Notes: generated from the sequence alone by a model not told the origin. DNA of 25,988 nucleotides from DTU018 sp029550685 (GCA_035412805.1 DAONVO010000023.1:1-25988); one strand, 5' to 3'. Counted from the stretch's first letter, positions 1 through 7,199 are shown. A program made the numbers and translations.

Positions 1-163
1 TCATTGGCCGTTCCGGCACTCCTGATGCTCCCTTCGGTTGCTATTAATGTTGCGATCCCCTGAAAGGGGCGTGGCAATCTCAAATATCCAACTTCTGATA
101 GCTTTTTTGACACGCTGACTGGTCCCGTTGTAACGGGACCAGCTGCTTATATAATCTGCAGAA
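1..163. other. Window edge, no supported gene
   Basis: I see no gene here. Open frames at the left edge are about 15-20 codons long and match nothing I recognise. A short hairpin (CCCCT, 3-base loop, AGGGG at 57-69) and a longer inverted repeat at 119-142 lie downstream of the minus-strand gctB stop. There is no tRNA-like or coding signature. Confidence 0.4.
119..142 (-). terminator. Perfect inverted repeat after gctB, possible terminator
   Basis: Eleven-base arms (119-129 and 132-142) pair perfectly around a 2-base centre, giving a strong GC-rich stem 22 bases past the gctB stop on the minus strand. No uridine tract follows on that strand, so this is at best an atypical intrinsic terminator, or an mRNA 3'-end stabilising stem. 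The structure is read directly from the sequence; the role is inferred from position. Confidence 0.4.
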
Positions 164-946
164 TTAGGTTCCAGGCATTTTAGTGAATACTCCGCGAGGA
201 TCCACTATCGTACGTAAAATATGCAAGACCTCGTCTGGAGGCGGCTCCACCATAGCAATTTCATCGGGTACCAGTAGTTCAAAGCCGGTACAGGCTTGAG
301 CTATTTCCACGGTCATACCAGGATTCAAAGCCTTAATACGCATTCTTTTGGTTACCGGTTCAAAATCATATACACCTACCTGAGTTACTACTGCAATAGG
401 TCCCCCATATAGACCAGCTTTCTGCCGGCTGTCTCCACCGTCCAGATATCCAGGAGTGGTTAGAAAATCTACCTTTTCCGGAAAACGGTCCGGTGTCTGT
501 AAACCGACCAATACCGATTTTTCAGTGAGAGACCCAATATCGTTACCACCACCGCTGCCGGGCAGAATTGACTTAGGATTGTCATAGCTGCCAATCACAG
601 AGGTGTTGACATTACCATACATATCAATTTGGGCTCCTCCCTGGAAAGCAATATCCACATAGCCCAGAGCACATTGGCCAAAGGACAAGGCCATTTCCAT
701 AGACATAGGTGATTTACGGAAGGTAAAGGGACAGCCTACCGACCAGGGCATATCACAGCCTCTGGATGGATCCTGTCCGCCGCTTTCAAAAACCATGGTT
801 ATATTTTTAGCATGGGTTTGGTGAGCCAGCATGGCTCCTACCATAGGAAGCCCAGTACCTACGTAAACAATTTGTTCGTCTTCTATCATTAAAGACAAGT
901 TGTAGGCCAGCATTTCCAAAGGATTGGCGGGTGCAAGTTTGCTCAT
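164..946 (-). CDS. gctB: Family I CoA-transferase, subunit B (glutaconate CoA-transferase type)
   Basis: 260 aa, second gene of a two-gene minus-strand operon. It should form the catalytic subunit of a heteromeric family I CoA-transferase that moves CoA between a carboxylic acid and an acyl-CoA through a glutamyl-CoA thioester. The ESGG motif places a glutamate at residue 54, the position known as the catalytic glutamate in the Acidaminococcus glutaconate CoA-transferase beta subunit. The glycine-rich stretch PGSGGGNDIGS (about 129-139) fits the family. The start at 946 is supported by AAGGAGGG just upstream, and the gene begins 15 bases after the gctA stop. Family assignment is strong. The substrate (glutaconate, another dicarboxylate, or a short-chain fatty acid) cannot be read from sequence alone, and related IpdAB-type enzymes share the fold. 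Confidence 0.88.
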   Translation of the reverse strand: MSKLAPANPLEMLAYNLSLMIEDEQIVYVGTGLPMVGAMLAHQTHAKNITMVFESGGQDPSRGCDMPWSVGCPFTFRKSPMSMEMALSFGQCALGYVDIAFQGGAQIDMYGNVNTSVIGSYDNPKSILPGSGGGNDIGSLTEKSVLVGLQTPDRFPEKVDFLTTPGYLDGGDSRQKAGLYGGPIAVVTQVGVYDFEPVTKRMRIKALNPGMTVEIAQACTGFELLVPDEIAMVEPPPDEVLHILRTIVDPRGVFTKMPGT

Positions 947-961
947 AATCTCCCTCCTTAC

Positions 962-2008
962 TTAATCCCATTTAGGGATTACTTCATCATAATGGAAGCT
1001 GATAGCTGTATCATCAGCTCTGCCTTCAGCTGCCTCAACCAAGCGGCGGGCTTTGTCTATAGTGCGGAGGCCGCCGCATTTTTCAATAAAGTCATATGGG
1101 TCTTTGGTATTGAAAATCCAGCGATCAGTAAAATCCAACATATTTTCATGGGTAACGGTGCCAATGCGGATCAGCCATTCCCACCACTCACGATTCCAGT
1201 AATAATGACCGGGACAGCATCCTGGATACGCACCATAGGGCAGCTCAACGACGGCATCAACATACCAGAAGGGGATGCAGGCATTTCCATTATCGCGAAT
1301 AGTCATTTCCGGAACTATTCTTTCAGAGGTAATAATGACTTTCCGACAGGCTGCTGCTAATGCTATATCATTGATAGCCGGGCCATAGATCACGGAATTT
1401 CCATAACGATCAGCTTGCTGAACATGAATTATGCACACATCTGGGAAAAGGGCGGGAATCATACAGACTGGGTCATCAGCGTCCCCGACGGGATTATTGA
1501 TAACCTTTACATAGGGGTTCTTTTTAATCATATCAGTGCCCAGCAGTTGCTTGGAGGCAATACAGGGAGAACCTAGCTGGGCAGCTTTAAATGCCTGGGC
1601 CATTGAACCATGGCTCCAGATGGAATAGATTTCAGCATGCTTGTTTTTAATCATGCGGGCAAAGTTTTTATCATTGCCACGCATCTCTACACCTACATAG
1701 GAGAGGTGTATCCCGGTCATGCAGCCCCGGGCTATGAAATATGAGGTGTTGGACATAGGGGAACCAATACCAGTAAGATTCTTTTTTTGTTGGCGAACTA
1801 TTTCAAAATAAGCCTGAATGGGGCTTCTGACATAAGAAAAGCCGGTCTCAGCTAAAATATCTCCGTCCCAAACAAACTCAGAAATAGCTTCAGACAGGGA
1901 CATACGCTTGTCCCTTTTACGGCGATCTTTTTTTAGGTGATATTCACGAGCGTCTTTATAATCGATAAGTCGCTTAATATGGTCTTCGTTAGAATACTTC
2001 CGACCCAT
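962..2008 (-). CDS. gctA: Family I CoA-transferase, subunit A (glutaconate CoA-transferase type)
   Basis: 348 aa, partner of gctB. The core resembles Acidaminococcus GctA: an early SLSEAISEFVWDGD segment (37-50), then PALFPDVCIIHVQQAD, and DAVVELPYGAYPG near the C-terminus, which parallels DAVVLAPYGAHP of the reference protein. The N-terminus has about 35 extra basic, charged residues compared with the 320-aa reference. The ATG at 2008 is preceded by AAGGGGGGT at a usable distance, so this longer start is plausible. Subunit A helps form the CoA and acid site; the catalytic glutamate is in subunit B. A sigma-54-like element lies about 50-65 bases upstream. The product is probably a cytoplasmic heteromer used in acid activation or fermentation. 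Substrate is not determined. Confidence 0.86.
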   Translation of the reverse strand: MGRKYSNEDHIKRLIDYKDAREYHLKKDRRKRDKRMSLSEAISEFVWDGDILAETGFSYVRSPIQAYFEIVRQQKKNLTGIGSPMSNTSYFIARGCMTGIHLSYVGVEMRGNDKNFARMIKNKHAEIYSIWSHGSMAQAFKAAQLGSPCIASKQLLGTDMIKKNPYVKVINNPVGDADDPVCMIPALFPDVCIIHVQQADRYGNSVIYGPAINDIALAAACRKVIITSERIVPEMTIRDNGNACIPFWYVDAVVELPYGAYPGCCPGHYYWNREWWEWLIRIGTVTHENMLDFTDRWIFNTKDPYDFIEKCGGLRTIDKARRLVEAAEGRADDTAISFHYDEVIPKWD

Positions 2009-2541
2009 GAGAACAAACCCCCCTTAATTCTCTAGTTTTGATAGGGACTAACAAGAACCGGCAAATCACCCCCCATAATTCCGGTTTCCTAGTTGATAAT
2101 AGAGGAGACATACAATATGCAGCAGATATGACTTCAAATCAACTGACAACCTTGATAATATACGCAAACGAAAATTACTGAGTGTAATAAATATATTATA
2201 AATTTATAAAAATTCGCCAACAGCAGATCAATACATAAACGGGAAAAAACCGTAGAAATACAGCAAAAAAGAATGTAAATACACAGAGAGAGGCCATTAT
2301 TAATGAAATAAATAAAGCACAAAATATGACAAAACGTGAGGAATAACAGCAAAAACTCGTATAGATTAAAGAGTAGCAGATATTCTCTATAGATTAAGCT
2401 ATAATCAAGTAAATCATGATAAGATAGGTATGTAATATCTGACTAATCAGAGCAACTGCTTTTCATGACATATAGAAGGATTTAAGAGCAGCCCAGGAGA
2501 AGTATTGTTAGAGGGATTGCGTAGGAAAGGGCGAAGATGCC
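2009..2541. other. AT-rich divergent intergenic region
   Basis: 533 bases between the divergent gctA and soj genes. It is very AT-rich in the middle (about 2150-2400). The 10-base direct repeat TATAGATTAA occurs at 2360-2369 and 2388-2397, followed by TATAAT at 2400-2405 without a convincing -35 box. A 72-codon minus-strand open frame (2134-2352) is compositionally low-complexity and lacks a ribosome binding site, so I do not call it. I found no clear DnaA-box cluster. The region probably holds the promoters for both operons. Confidence 0.5.
2060..2075 (-). promoter_or_regulatory. Sigma-54-like (-24/-12) promoter for gctAB
   Basis: On the minus strand this reads TGGGGGGTGATTTGCC. Against the sigma-54 consensus TGGCACR-N4-TTGCW it keeps TGG, the purine at position 7, TTGC, and the invariant GG-N10-GC spacing; CAC and the last base differ. 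A start site near 2049 would leave a 5' leader of about 40 bases before the gctA ATG. The element lies between the arms of an AACCGG/CCGGTT inverted repeat (2056-2061 and 2081-2086). No activator gene is in the window. The match is seen in the sequence; its use is inference. Confidence 0.45.
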
Positions 2542-3303
2542 ATGTCTAAGGTGATAGCCATAGCAAATCAAAAAGGCGGTGTGGGAAAAACTACCACTGC
2601 TATCAACCTGGCCAGCTATATAGCTCAAGCCGGTAACAAGGTATTGCTGGTTGATATTGATCCCCAGGGCAATGCTACCAGCGGACTCGGAGTGAATAGA
2701 AAGCGATTAAGGGTTTGTATCTATGATATGCTGATTAATGGTCTTCAACCCCAGCAGGTTATTACCCAGACGCGGATTAATCGTCTTCATCTTATACCAG
2801 CAACCATTCAGCTGGCAGGAGCGGAAGTTGAACTGGTGAACCAAGAATACCGGGAAGGCGCTTTAGATAAGGCCCTTGAACCAGTTCGAAATACTTATGA
2901 TTTCATAATCATTGATTGCCCTCCTTCATTGGGGTTGCTTACATTAAATGCATTAGTAGCTGCTGATTCGGTTTTAGTACCCTTGCAGTGCGAGTATTAT
3001 GCTCTAGAAGGATTAAGCCAGCTAATGGATACGATTCAGCTGGTGCGGAAACGTTTGAATCCTCGTTTAAAACTGGAGGGCATTGTTTTTACGATGTTCG
3101 ACGGACGCACCAATCTATCTATTCAGGTAGTGGACGAGGTCAAAAAGCATTTTAGAAAAGAGGTTTACCGCACAATAATCCCTCGTAATATACGCCTTAG
3201 TGAAGCCCCCAGTCATGGTAAGCCAATCATGCTATATGATCCACGCTCAAAAGGCGCAGAGGTTTATGCAGAGTTAGCCAGGGAGGTGTTAAAACGTGCC
3301 TAA
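2542..3303 (+). CDS. soj: ParA/Soj chromosome partitioning ATPase
   Basis: 253 aa, normal length for chromosomal Soj/ParA. The deviant Walker A motif KGGVGKTT is at 11-18, the DIDPQGN motif at 38-44, and DCPPSLG near 125-131. These define the ParA/MinD P-loop ATPase family, which dimerises on ATP, binds DNA non-specifically and is controlled by ParB. There is no N-terminal HTH, so it is chromosomal Soj-type and not P1-plasmid ParA. It is the first gene of a two-gene operon and overlaps spo0J by 8 bases. In Bacillus-type firmicutes the pair controls origin segregation and DnaA activity. The ATG at 2542 is chosen because the usual MSKVIAIANQKGG N-terminus follows directly. Confidence 0.95.
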   Translation: MSKVIAIANQKGGVGKTTTAINLASYIAQAGNKVLLVDIDPQGNATSGLGVNRKRLRVCIYDMLINGLQPQQVITQTRINRLHLIPATIQLAGAEVELVNQEYREGALDKALEPVRNTYDFIIIDCPPSLGLLTLNALVAADSVLVPLQCEYYALEGLSQLMDTIQLVRKRLNPRLKLEGIVFTMFDGRTNLSIQVVDEVKKHFRKEVYRTIIPRNIRLSEAPSHGKPIMLYDPRSKGAEVYAELAREVLKRA

Positions 3304-4138
3304 AAAGGAACGTGGCCTGGGGAGGGGATTGGATGCCCTGCTCTCAGGAACCATGGAAGGTGATTATGAACCAGTTAGGGAAATTCCCACTGATAAAATA
3401 CATCCCCGAAAAGATCAGCCAAGAAAAAAGTTTGAAGAAGAATCGCTCCAGGAGTTGGCTAACTCCATTCGGGAGCATGGTATTCTGCAGCCGGTTCTGG
3501 TTCGTCCCGTTAAAAACGGATATGAAATTATAGCCGGGGAACGCAGGTGGCGGGCTGCGCAGCTAGCTAATTTGTCACATATCCCGGTAGTAGTACACGA
3601 TATCGATGAAAAGCAGGCTGCAGAGATATCTTTAATCGAGAATATCCAACGAGATGACCTGACTGTGGTGGAAGAAGCAAAGGCTTATCGACAATTAGCA
3701 GAGCAGTTTGGTTATACCCAGGAGATTATTGCAGAAAAAATTGGAAAGAGCAGAGCTTATGTAGCAAACACCCTGCGAATTCTCAATTTGCCCGATGAAG
3801 TACTGCAAATGCTGGAAAAGGGAGAATTAAATGCCGGACATGTACGGCCATTATTAACCCTGCCCACCGCCGAGCAGCAGTTGGCCGCAGCTAAGGAAAT
3901 CGTTGCTAATAAGTTGACGGTGCGACAGGTAGAAAACAAAGTAAAAACGAAACGAATAAAACTGGATATACCTGTGGATAAGCCAGTGGAACTACTGGAA
4001 ATACAGGAAAAACTTCAGCAGCATTTTGCTACCCGCGCATTAGTTACAAAGCAAGGAAAAGGGGGCAAGATTGAGATAGCTTTCTATAGTGACGAAGATC
4101 TGGAGAGGATTCTTGAAATAATGGGAATTATAGAGTAA
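3296..4138 (+). CDS. spo0J: ParB/Spo0J parS-binding CTPase
   Basis: 280 aa, usual length. Segments in order: a basic N-terminal tail with GLGRGLDALL (7-16), which resembles the ParA-stimulating region of the family; the ParB/Srx CTP-binding fold with GERRWRAAQ (81-89) and ENIQRDDL (115-122); a helix-turn-helix at about 141-162 (TQEIIAEKIGKSRAYVANTL); and a C-terminal dimerisation region. Family knowledge says ParB loads at parS, hydrolyses CTP, slides as a clamp and recruits SMC. Two perfect parS sites lie 28 and 199 bases downstream, which strongly supports the role. The start is GTG at 3296 inside the end of soj, so translation is probably coupled. All recognisable key motifs are intact. 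Confidence 0.95.
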   Translation: MPKKERGLGRGLDALLSGTMEGDYEPVREIPTDKIHPRKDQPRKKFEEESLQELANSIREHGILQPVLVRPVKNGYEIIAGERRWRAAQLANLSHIPVVVHDIDEKQAAEISLIENIQRDDLTVVEEAKAYRQLAEQFGYTQEIIAEKIGKSRAYVANTLRILNLPDEVLQMLEKGELNAGHVRPLLTLPTAEQQLAAAKEIVANKLTVRQVENKVKTKRIKLDIPVDKPVELLEIQEKLQQHFATRALVTKQGKGGKIEIAFYSDEDLERILEIMGIIE

Positions 4139-4156
4139 GTAAATGCAGAGAGAGAC

Positions 4157-4200
4157 GGGCAGAAATGTTTCACGTGAAACATTTCTGCCCTATTTATTTA
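4157..4200 (+). terminator. 34-bp palindrome containing parS, probable soj-spo0J terminator
   Basis: Positions 4157-4173 are the exact reverse complement of 4174-4190. The transcript could fold into a 17-bp hairpin (with a few central bases as loop) starting 18 bases after the spo0J stop. The downstream tract TATTTATTTA is T-rich but not a pure T run. Placement and stem strength suggest intrinsic termination; the T-rich tail makes it moderately convincing. The centre of the same element is parS. Confidence 0.6.
4166..4181. promoter_or_regulatory. parS: parS site 1 (ParB binding site)
   Basis: TGTTTCACGTGAAACA is an exact 16-base match to the bacterial chromosomal parS consensus TGTTNCACGTGAAACA. 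It lies 28 bases after the spo0J stop. The palindrome extends perfectly to 4157-4190, well beyond the ParB site. Confidence 0.95.
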
Positions 4201-4336
4201 ATACCAATATTTTGTGCAGGAATTTCGTTGATCATCAGGATACCTGTTCTACTCCCGAAGGAAGCCATTAGAAAGAGGTTGCCGGCCTGTGAAGCATTAG
4301 TACTGAAAGAATAGAAGCCTAAGCAAAATATAGGAT

Positions 4337-4352
4337 TGTTTCACGTGAAACA
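4337..4352. promoter_or_regulatory. parS: parS site 2 (ParB binding site)
   Basis: A second exact copy of TGTTTCACGTGAAACA, centred 171 bases from the first. Here the palindrome does not extend far beyond the 16-base core. Read through in one frame it encodes FHVKH, which creates a false apparent N-terminus for the downstream open frame. Confidence 0.95.
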
Positions 4353-4394
4353 TTGGGGTTCTCATATCATAAATAAGAAAAGTTTTTGTATAGA

Positions 4395-4403
4395 TGGTAT
4401 AAT
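4395..4403 (+). promoter_or_regulatory. Extended -10 promoter for the downstream membrane protein
   Basis: TGGTATAAT is a TGn extended -10 with a perfect TATAAT. No good -35 is present at 17 bases (AAGAAA), which extended -10 promoters tolerate. Transcription would begin near 4410, downstream of parS 2 and about 94 bases before the ATG at 4504. This supports that later start codon. Confidence 0.5.
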
Positions 4404-4503
4404 ATGTAAACAAATGGTATATGTAAAAACAAGATTAAGTTTGATAAGAGAGTACTATCCAGTATCTCACAAAAGTAATCATAGGAAGGCTGGCTGGTTA
4501 ACA

Positions 4504-5211
4504 ATGAATAAACGGCTTATAGGCATTATGTCGATTGGTTTATTGATCTTTGCCTTTTTGTTTAGCGCTATGACACCGAGTGGGTTTTGCCTGGGTGATA
4601 ATATTATCAGGGCTTTGGGGTTTAAGGCTTGGTCAAAGGAATCTGCAGAACATACTGTAAACGGATTTCATTATACAGTATTATACTCCCTAACATTCGG
4701 TATTGTAGGATATTTAGCCGCCAGGCATTACTTAAAAAATATTTATCCTAAATTAGTGAAAAATCTGCCGTTACTGGTGATCATCTTGTTCATTACCGCC
4801 AACCAACTTTTCACTTGGGGGTATCATGCTGTTTTATCTTTCTCTGAAGGCATCAATGCAGTTGATTATATACCCGCGCAGAGCAATTGTAATTACGTTT
4901 CAGATCCGACCAATGAACTAATTTCTTACTCTTACCAAATTACCTTAAGGAATTATTCTAACGATATCGTGAAGTTTAACATGCAGGTGCAAAAGCCTTC
5001 ACATGATTCACTTACTATGTGGTATGTGACCGCATCAACAGAAGGGAAACAAACCTTAGCTGAATTAACTTTACAACCTCGGGAACAAAAAGGAATCAGA
5101 TTCGTGATGGAGGACCAGAATCCTCAAAAGGCTAATCTCAGTGGAAGTATGCATAGGCTTAACATTGTCATTTTTGATAAAGAAAGCAGGCGGCAGTTTA
5201 GGGTTTGGTAA
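4504..5211 (+). CDS. Unrecognised membrane protein beside parS
   Basis: 235 aa from the ATG at 4504. The frame is open back to a TTG at 4336, but those first 56 codons run through parS 2 and the extended -10 promoter, are not protein-like, and have no ribosome binding site. The chosen start has GGAAGG about 14 bases upstream, somewhat far. Residues about 5-24, 55-74 and 88-107 are hydrophobic and probably span the membrane. The remaining 120-235 is polar and rich in alternating hydrophobic residues (SYQITLRNYSNDIVKFNMQV), suggesting an extracytoplasmic beta-sandwich. I do not recognise the family. It stands between the parS sites and a decayed region, with no co-directional partner nearby. 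Confidence 0.65.
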   Translation: MNKRLIGIMSIGLLIFAFLFSAMTPSGFCLGDNIIRALGFKAWSKESAEHTVNGFHYTVLYSLTFGIVGYLAARHYLKNIYPKLVKNLPLLVIILFITANQLFTWGYHAVLSFSEGINAVDYIPAQSNCNYVSDPTNELISYSYQITLRNYSNDIVKFNMQVQKPSHDSLTMWYVTASTEGKQTLAELTLQPREQKGIRFVMEDQNPQKANLSGSMHRLNIVIFDKESRRQFRVW

Positions 5212-5456
5212 TTAACGCATCAATTTACTATTACTGCATTAACCTAATAGATGCCGATAGCTGTCCGCTTGGGTTTTGTACGTTTTAGTTGGTTAAACTA
5301 AATTTCCCCATTACTTTGACTGAATATAAGAATATTAAGTACTTCGCATCTATAATTTGATGCAAAGGCTGGTTTAAGTTCCTTGAAAAACAAGGCTACG
5401 GTTTTCAGACCATTAAGGGGAAGTGAGAAGATTATAGTAAGACAGGTGAGGGCTTT

Positions 5457-5645
5457 ATGGATAACAATTCAAAACGTTATTTAGGTATGGCTGAGGGAGG
5501 ACTGTTGGGGGCTAGCCTATATAGAATTGGTTAATATTTGATCACTGGTTACACAAATATAGAACATTTGATTCAATTTACAATTATTTGGTTAATTGGA
5601 GGCTTGATAGGAGTACGAATTGCAATAAGGTTGTTTGACCTTTAG
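5457..5645 (+). pseudogene. Small membrane protein ORF broken by an in-frame TAA
   Basis: An ATG at 5457 with a good ribosome binding site (AGGTGAGGG) opens a frame encoding MDNNSKRYLGMAEGGLLGAS and five more residues, then stops at TAA 5532-5534. The same frame continues for 36 codons after the stop, including the hydrophobic IIWLIGGLIGVRIAIRLF, before TAG at 5643. Together they would make a protein of about 62 aa with two hydrophobic stretches. A single nonsense change in a small membrane protein gene fits best. A functional 25-residue peptide cannot be excluded. Confidence 0.45.
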
Positions 5646-5963
5646 ACCATTTAGAACAGTAGCCGTGGTATGGGAAGGTACATTTTTTTTGTGGGAAGCC
5701 TATATTCATTTTGTGGGCGTACATCCCGACCATAGAAGTAAGGGCCTGGCCAAAAGCTTATATAATACGTTTTTTAATACGGTGTATCAAAAGGGATGTC
5801 ATGAAATACACAGCATTACATCACCAGTAAATCAAGACTCCATTGCCTTCTATAAAAAAATGGGGTCCAAATAAAACCCGGCAAAATAGTAGAAGGGGTA
5901 CCTGTTGCTGTAGACTATAACGGCCTGGGAAAAGATAGAGTTCTATTTGTAAAAACGCTGTAA
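5635..5963 (+). pseudogene. Broken GNAT N-acetyltransferase
   Basis: The frame 5635-5874 encodes YIHFVGVHPDHRSKGLAKSL followed by VNQDSIAFYKKMG. These are motif A (acetyl-CoA pyrophosphate loop, here RSKGLA) and motif B of GNAT acetyltransferases. It then stops at TAA 5872-5874. The expected C-terminal strand continues in another frame immediately after (KPGKIVEGVPVAVDYNGLGK to LFVKTL, stop 5961-5963), so there is a frameshift near 5865-5875. The N-terminal half of the domain is missing, and the first residues of the frame have no ribosome binding site and are not GNAT-like. A non-functional remnant is the best reading. Substrate unknown. Confidence 0.75.
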
Positions 5964-6057
5964 CCTGAACAGCTGAAATCAGTTCTTAATTATATCCCAT
6001 ATTATACTGCTGCATATCTGGTGCGATAAACGGCAGCACAAGTGACAGGAGGATAGA

Positions 6058-6081
6058 ATGGAACGGTATGACTTGATCTAG
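6058..6081 (+). pseudogene. Orphan gene start: strong RBS with a seven-codon ORF
   Basis: CAGGAGGAT is followed 5 bases later by ATG and just seven codons (MERYDLI) before TAG, which overlaps the end of the convergent diguanylate cyclase gene. A strong start signal leading into almost nothing suggests the 5' end of a gene cut off by rearrangement, or a very short peptide. Only the site itself is certain. Confidence 0.35.
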
Positions 6082-7199
6082 TTATCATCAAACCTTCGGC
6101 CATAAAGGCCTTTCAATTTGGCTTTATGGGTGTACATAGCCTGATCAGCTTGAGCGAAGGCGGCATATATGTCTTTCTTGCCATGGCCTTGGTAAAAGGC
6201 ATAGCCATAAGCTAGGCTGATTTTATAAGTACGTTCTTGATTCAAGGAGGTTAGTAAATGCTCCAATTTGCAGCAGGCATTATCCACTTTTTCCTGGGTT
6301 TTTTCCGGGCAGATAACACAAAATTCATCACCGCCAATTCGAAAAACATGACCTATGCTGCTAAAACTATCGTGAATAATTTGTGCGGCTGAAATGATGA
6401 CTTCATCTCCGACTTCATGTCCGTAGCGATCATTGCAAAGCTTTAAGTTATTAATATCGAGTACCACAATGACCGCATCCTTACCCTCTTTGGCATAATG
6501 CCTCATTTCTTTCTCAAAAGCGGTCCGGTTTCTGACTCCCGTCTGCACATCATATTTAAATTGCAGTTCACGCAAAAAAATGTAATACAACAGCAAAGAT
6601 ATAGAGATGCTGGACCAGAGACAGATAATATCGGGAAAGACAACTTGCACAGCTAATGCTGCTATAGGCAGAATAAAAAGGGGGATCAATACCTGCTTGT
6701 CATTGACATCATAATCATTACTGTTTTTAACTACTACTGCTACCATCAGAATGAAGTAAAATATACTGACAATGCCGGGCAGTAAAAACAAATCACCGCG
6801 TGTATACTGATTTTGAGCATTTACGAAAAAAATCCAGCCGGTATTATAACTGAAGATACATATCAAAGCATTGAGAATCAGCGGCCCGATGGCAAGAGCA
6901 AAAGGAAGTACACTGTTTTTTTTATTCCAATGGAAGAACAGTAGAATAAACGGAACAACCGGGGACAGAGAGAACCCAAGCATATTAGCTATTCTATGTG
7001 GGATTACCAGGTTAGCATTGCTTGATAGCGCCATCAATATGGTAGCTATCTCCAAAATAAGAATTAGAATAATGGTCGCAGCAGCAGATATGTATAGTTG
7101 ATTTTTATATCTGCTGATGACCATATTGCGCCTGGCCAGCCAGATGGTGAAACAAAGGGTAATAATCGCCACAATATCTGTGCTAATAGTAGTTGCCAT
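6078..7199 (-). CDS. Membrane diguanylate cyclase (GGDEF)
   Basis: 373 aa. The N-terminal 210 residues contain about seven hydrophobic segments (roughly 5-23, 34-57, 71-90, 97-116, 139-157, 170-188, 191-209), a membrane-embedded sensory region of unknown ligand. Residues about 215-370 form a GGDEF domain. DINNLKLCNDRYGHEVGDE (248-266) carries the nucleotide and metal-binding features, and the active-site loop RIGGDEF (287-293) is intact, so it should make cyclic di-GMP from two GTP. The RxxD inhibitory site usually found five residues before GGDEF is absent (SIGH there), so product inhibition through that site is not expected. AAGGA precedes the ATG. It is monocistronic, facing away from the racemase cluster's upstream genes. 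Confidence 0.9.
   Translation of the reverse strand: MATTISTDIVAIITLCFTIWLARRNMVISRYKNQLYISAAATIILILILEIATILMALSSNANLVIPHRIANMLGFSLSPVVPFILLFFHWNKKNSVLPFALAIGPLILNALICIFSYNTGWIFFVNAQNQYTRGDLFLLPGIVSIFYFILMVAVVVKNSNDYDVNDKQVLIPLFILPIAALAVQVVFPDIICLWSSISISLLLYYIFLRELQFKYDVQTGVRNRTAFEKEMRHYAKEGKDAVIVVLDINNLKLCNDRYGHEVGDEVIISAAQIIHDSFSSIGHVFRIGGDEFCVICPEKTQEKVDNACCKLEHLLTSLNQERTYKISLAYGYAFYQGHGKKDIYAAFAQADQAMYTHKAKLKGLYGRRFDDN

Larger units (their letters stand above)
5212..6057. other. Decayed region with gene remnants
   Basis: This roughly 850-base stretch holds no intact gene. Apart from the two pseudogenes listed separately, a short frame at 5370-5426 encodes WFKFLEKQGYGFQTIKGK, then stops. 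It looks protein-like but is too short to assign. Another protein-like tail, PEQLKSVLNYIPYYTAAYLV, follows the GNAT remnant at 5964 onward and stops near 6029. The pattern is that of eroding genes. Confidence 0.5.

Noticed and set aside
1..63. Plus-strand open frame at the left edge, possible C-terminus of a gene
   Set aside because: It is only 20 codons long, another frame is open for nearly as long, and neither resembles a known protein end. A run of this length is expected by chance.
2134..2352. 72-aa hydrophobic minus-strand ORF between gctA and soj
   Set aside because: It lies in very AT-rich DNA, which yields Phe/Ile/Leu/Cys-rich frames by chance. It has no ribosome binding site and no orderly helix pattern.
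2009..2541. Replication origin upstream of soj
   Set aside because: AT-rich, but no cluster of DnaA boxes and no dnaA, gidA/gidB or rpmH genes nearby. parS sites alone do not show oriC.
4336..4503. N-terminal extension of the membrane protein starting at TTG in parS
   Set aside because: The extension translates parS and a promoter, lacks a ribosome binding site and is not protein-like; ATG 4504 is preferred.
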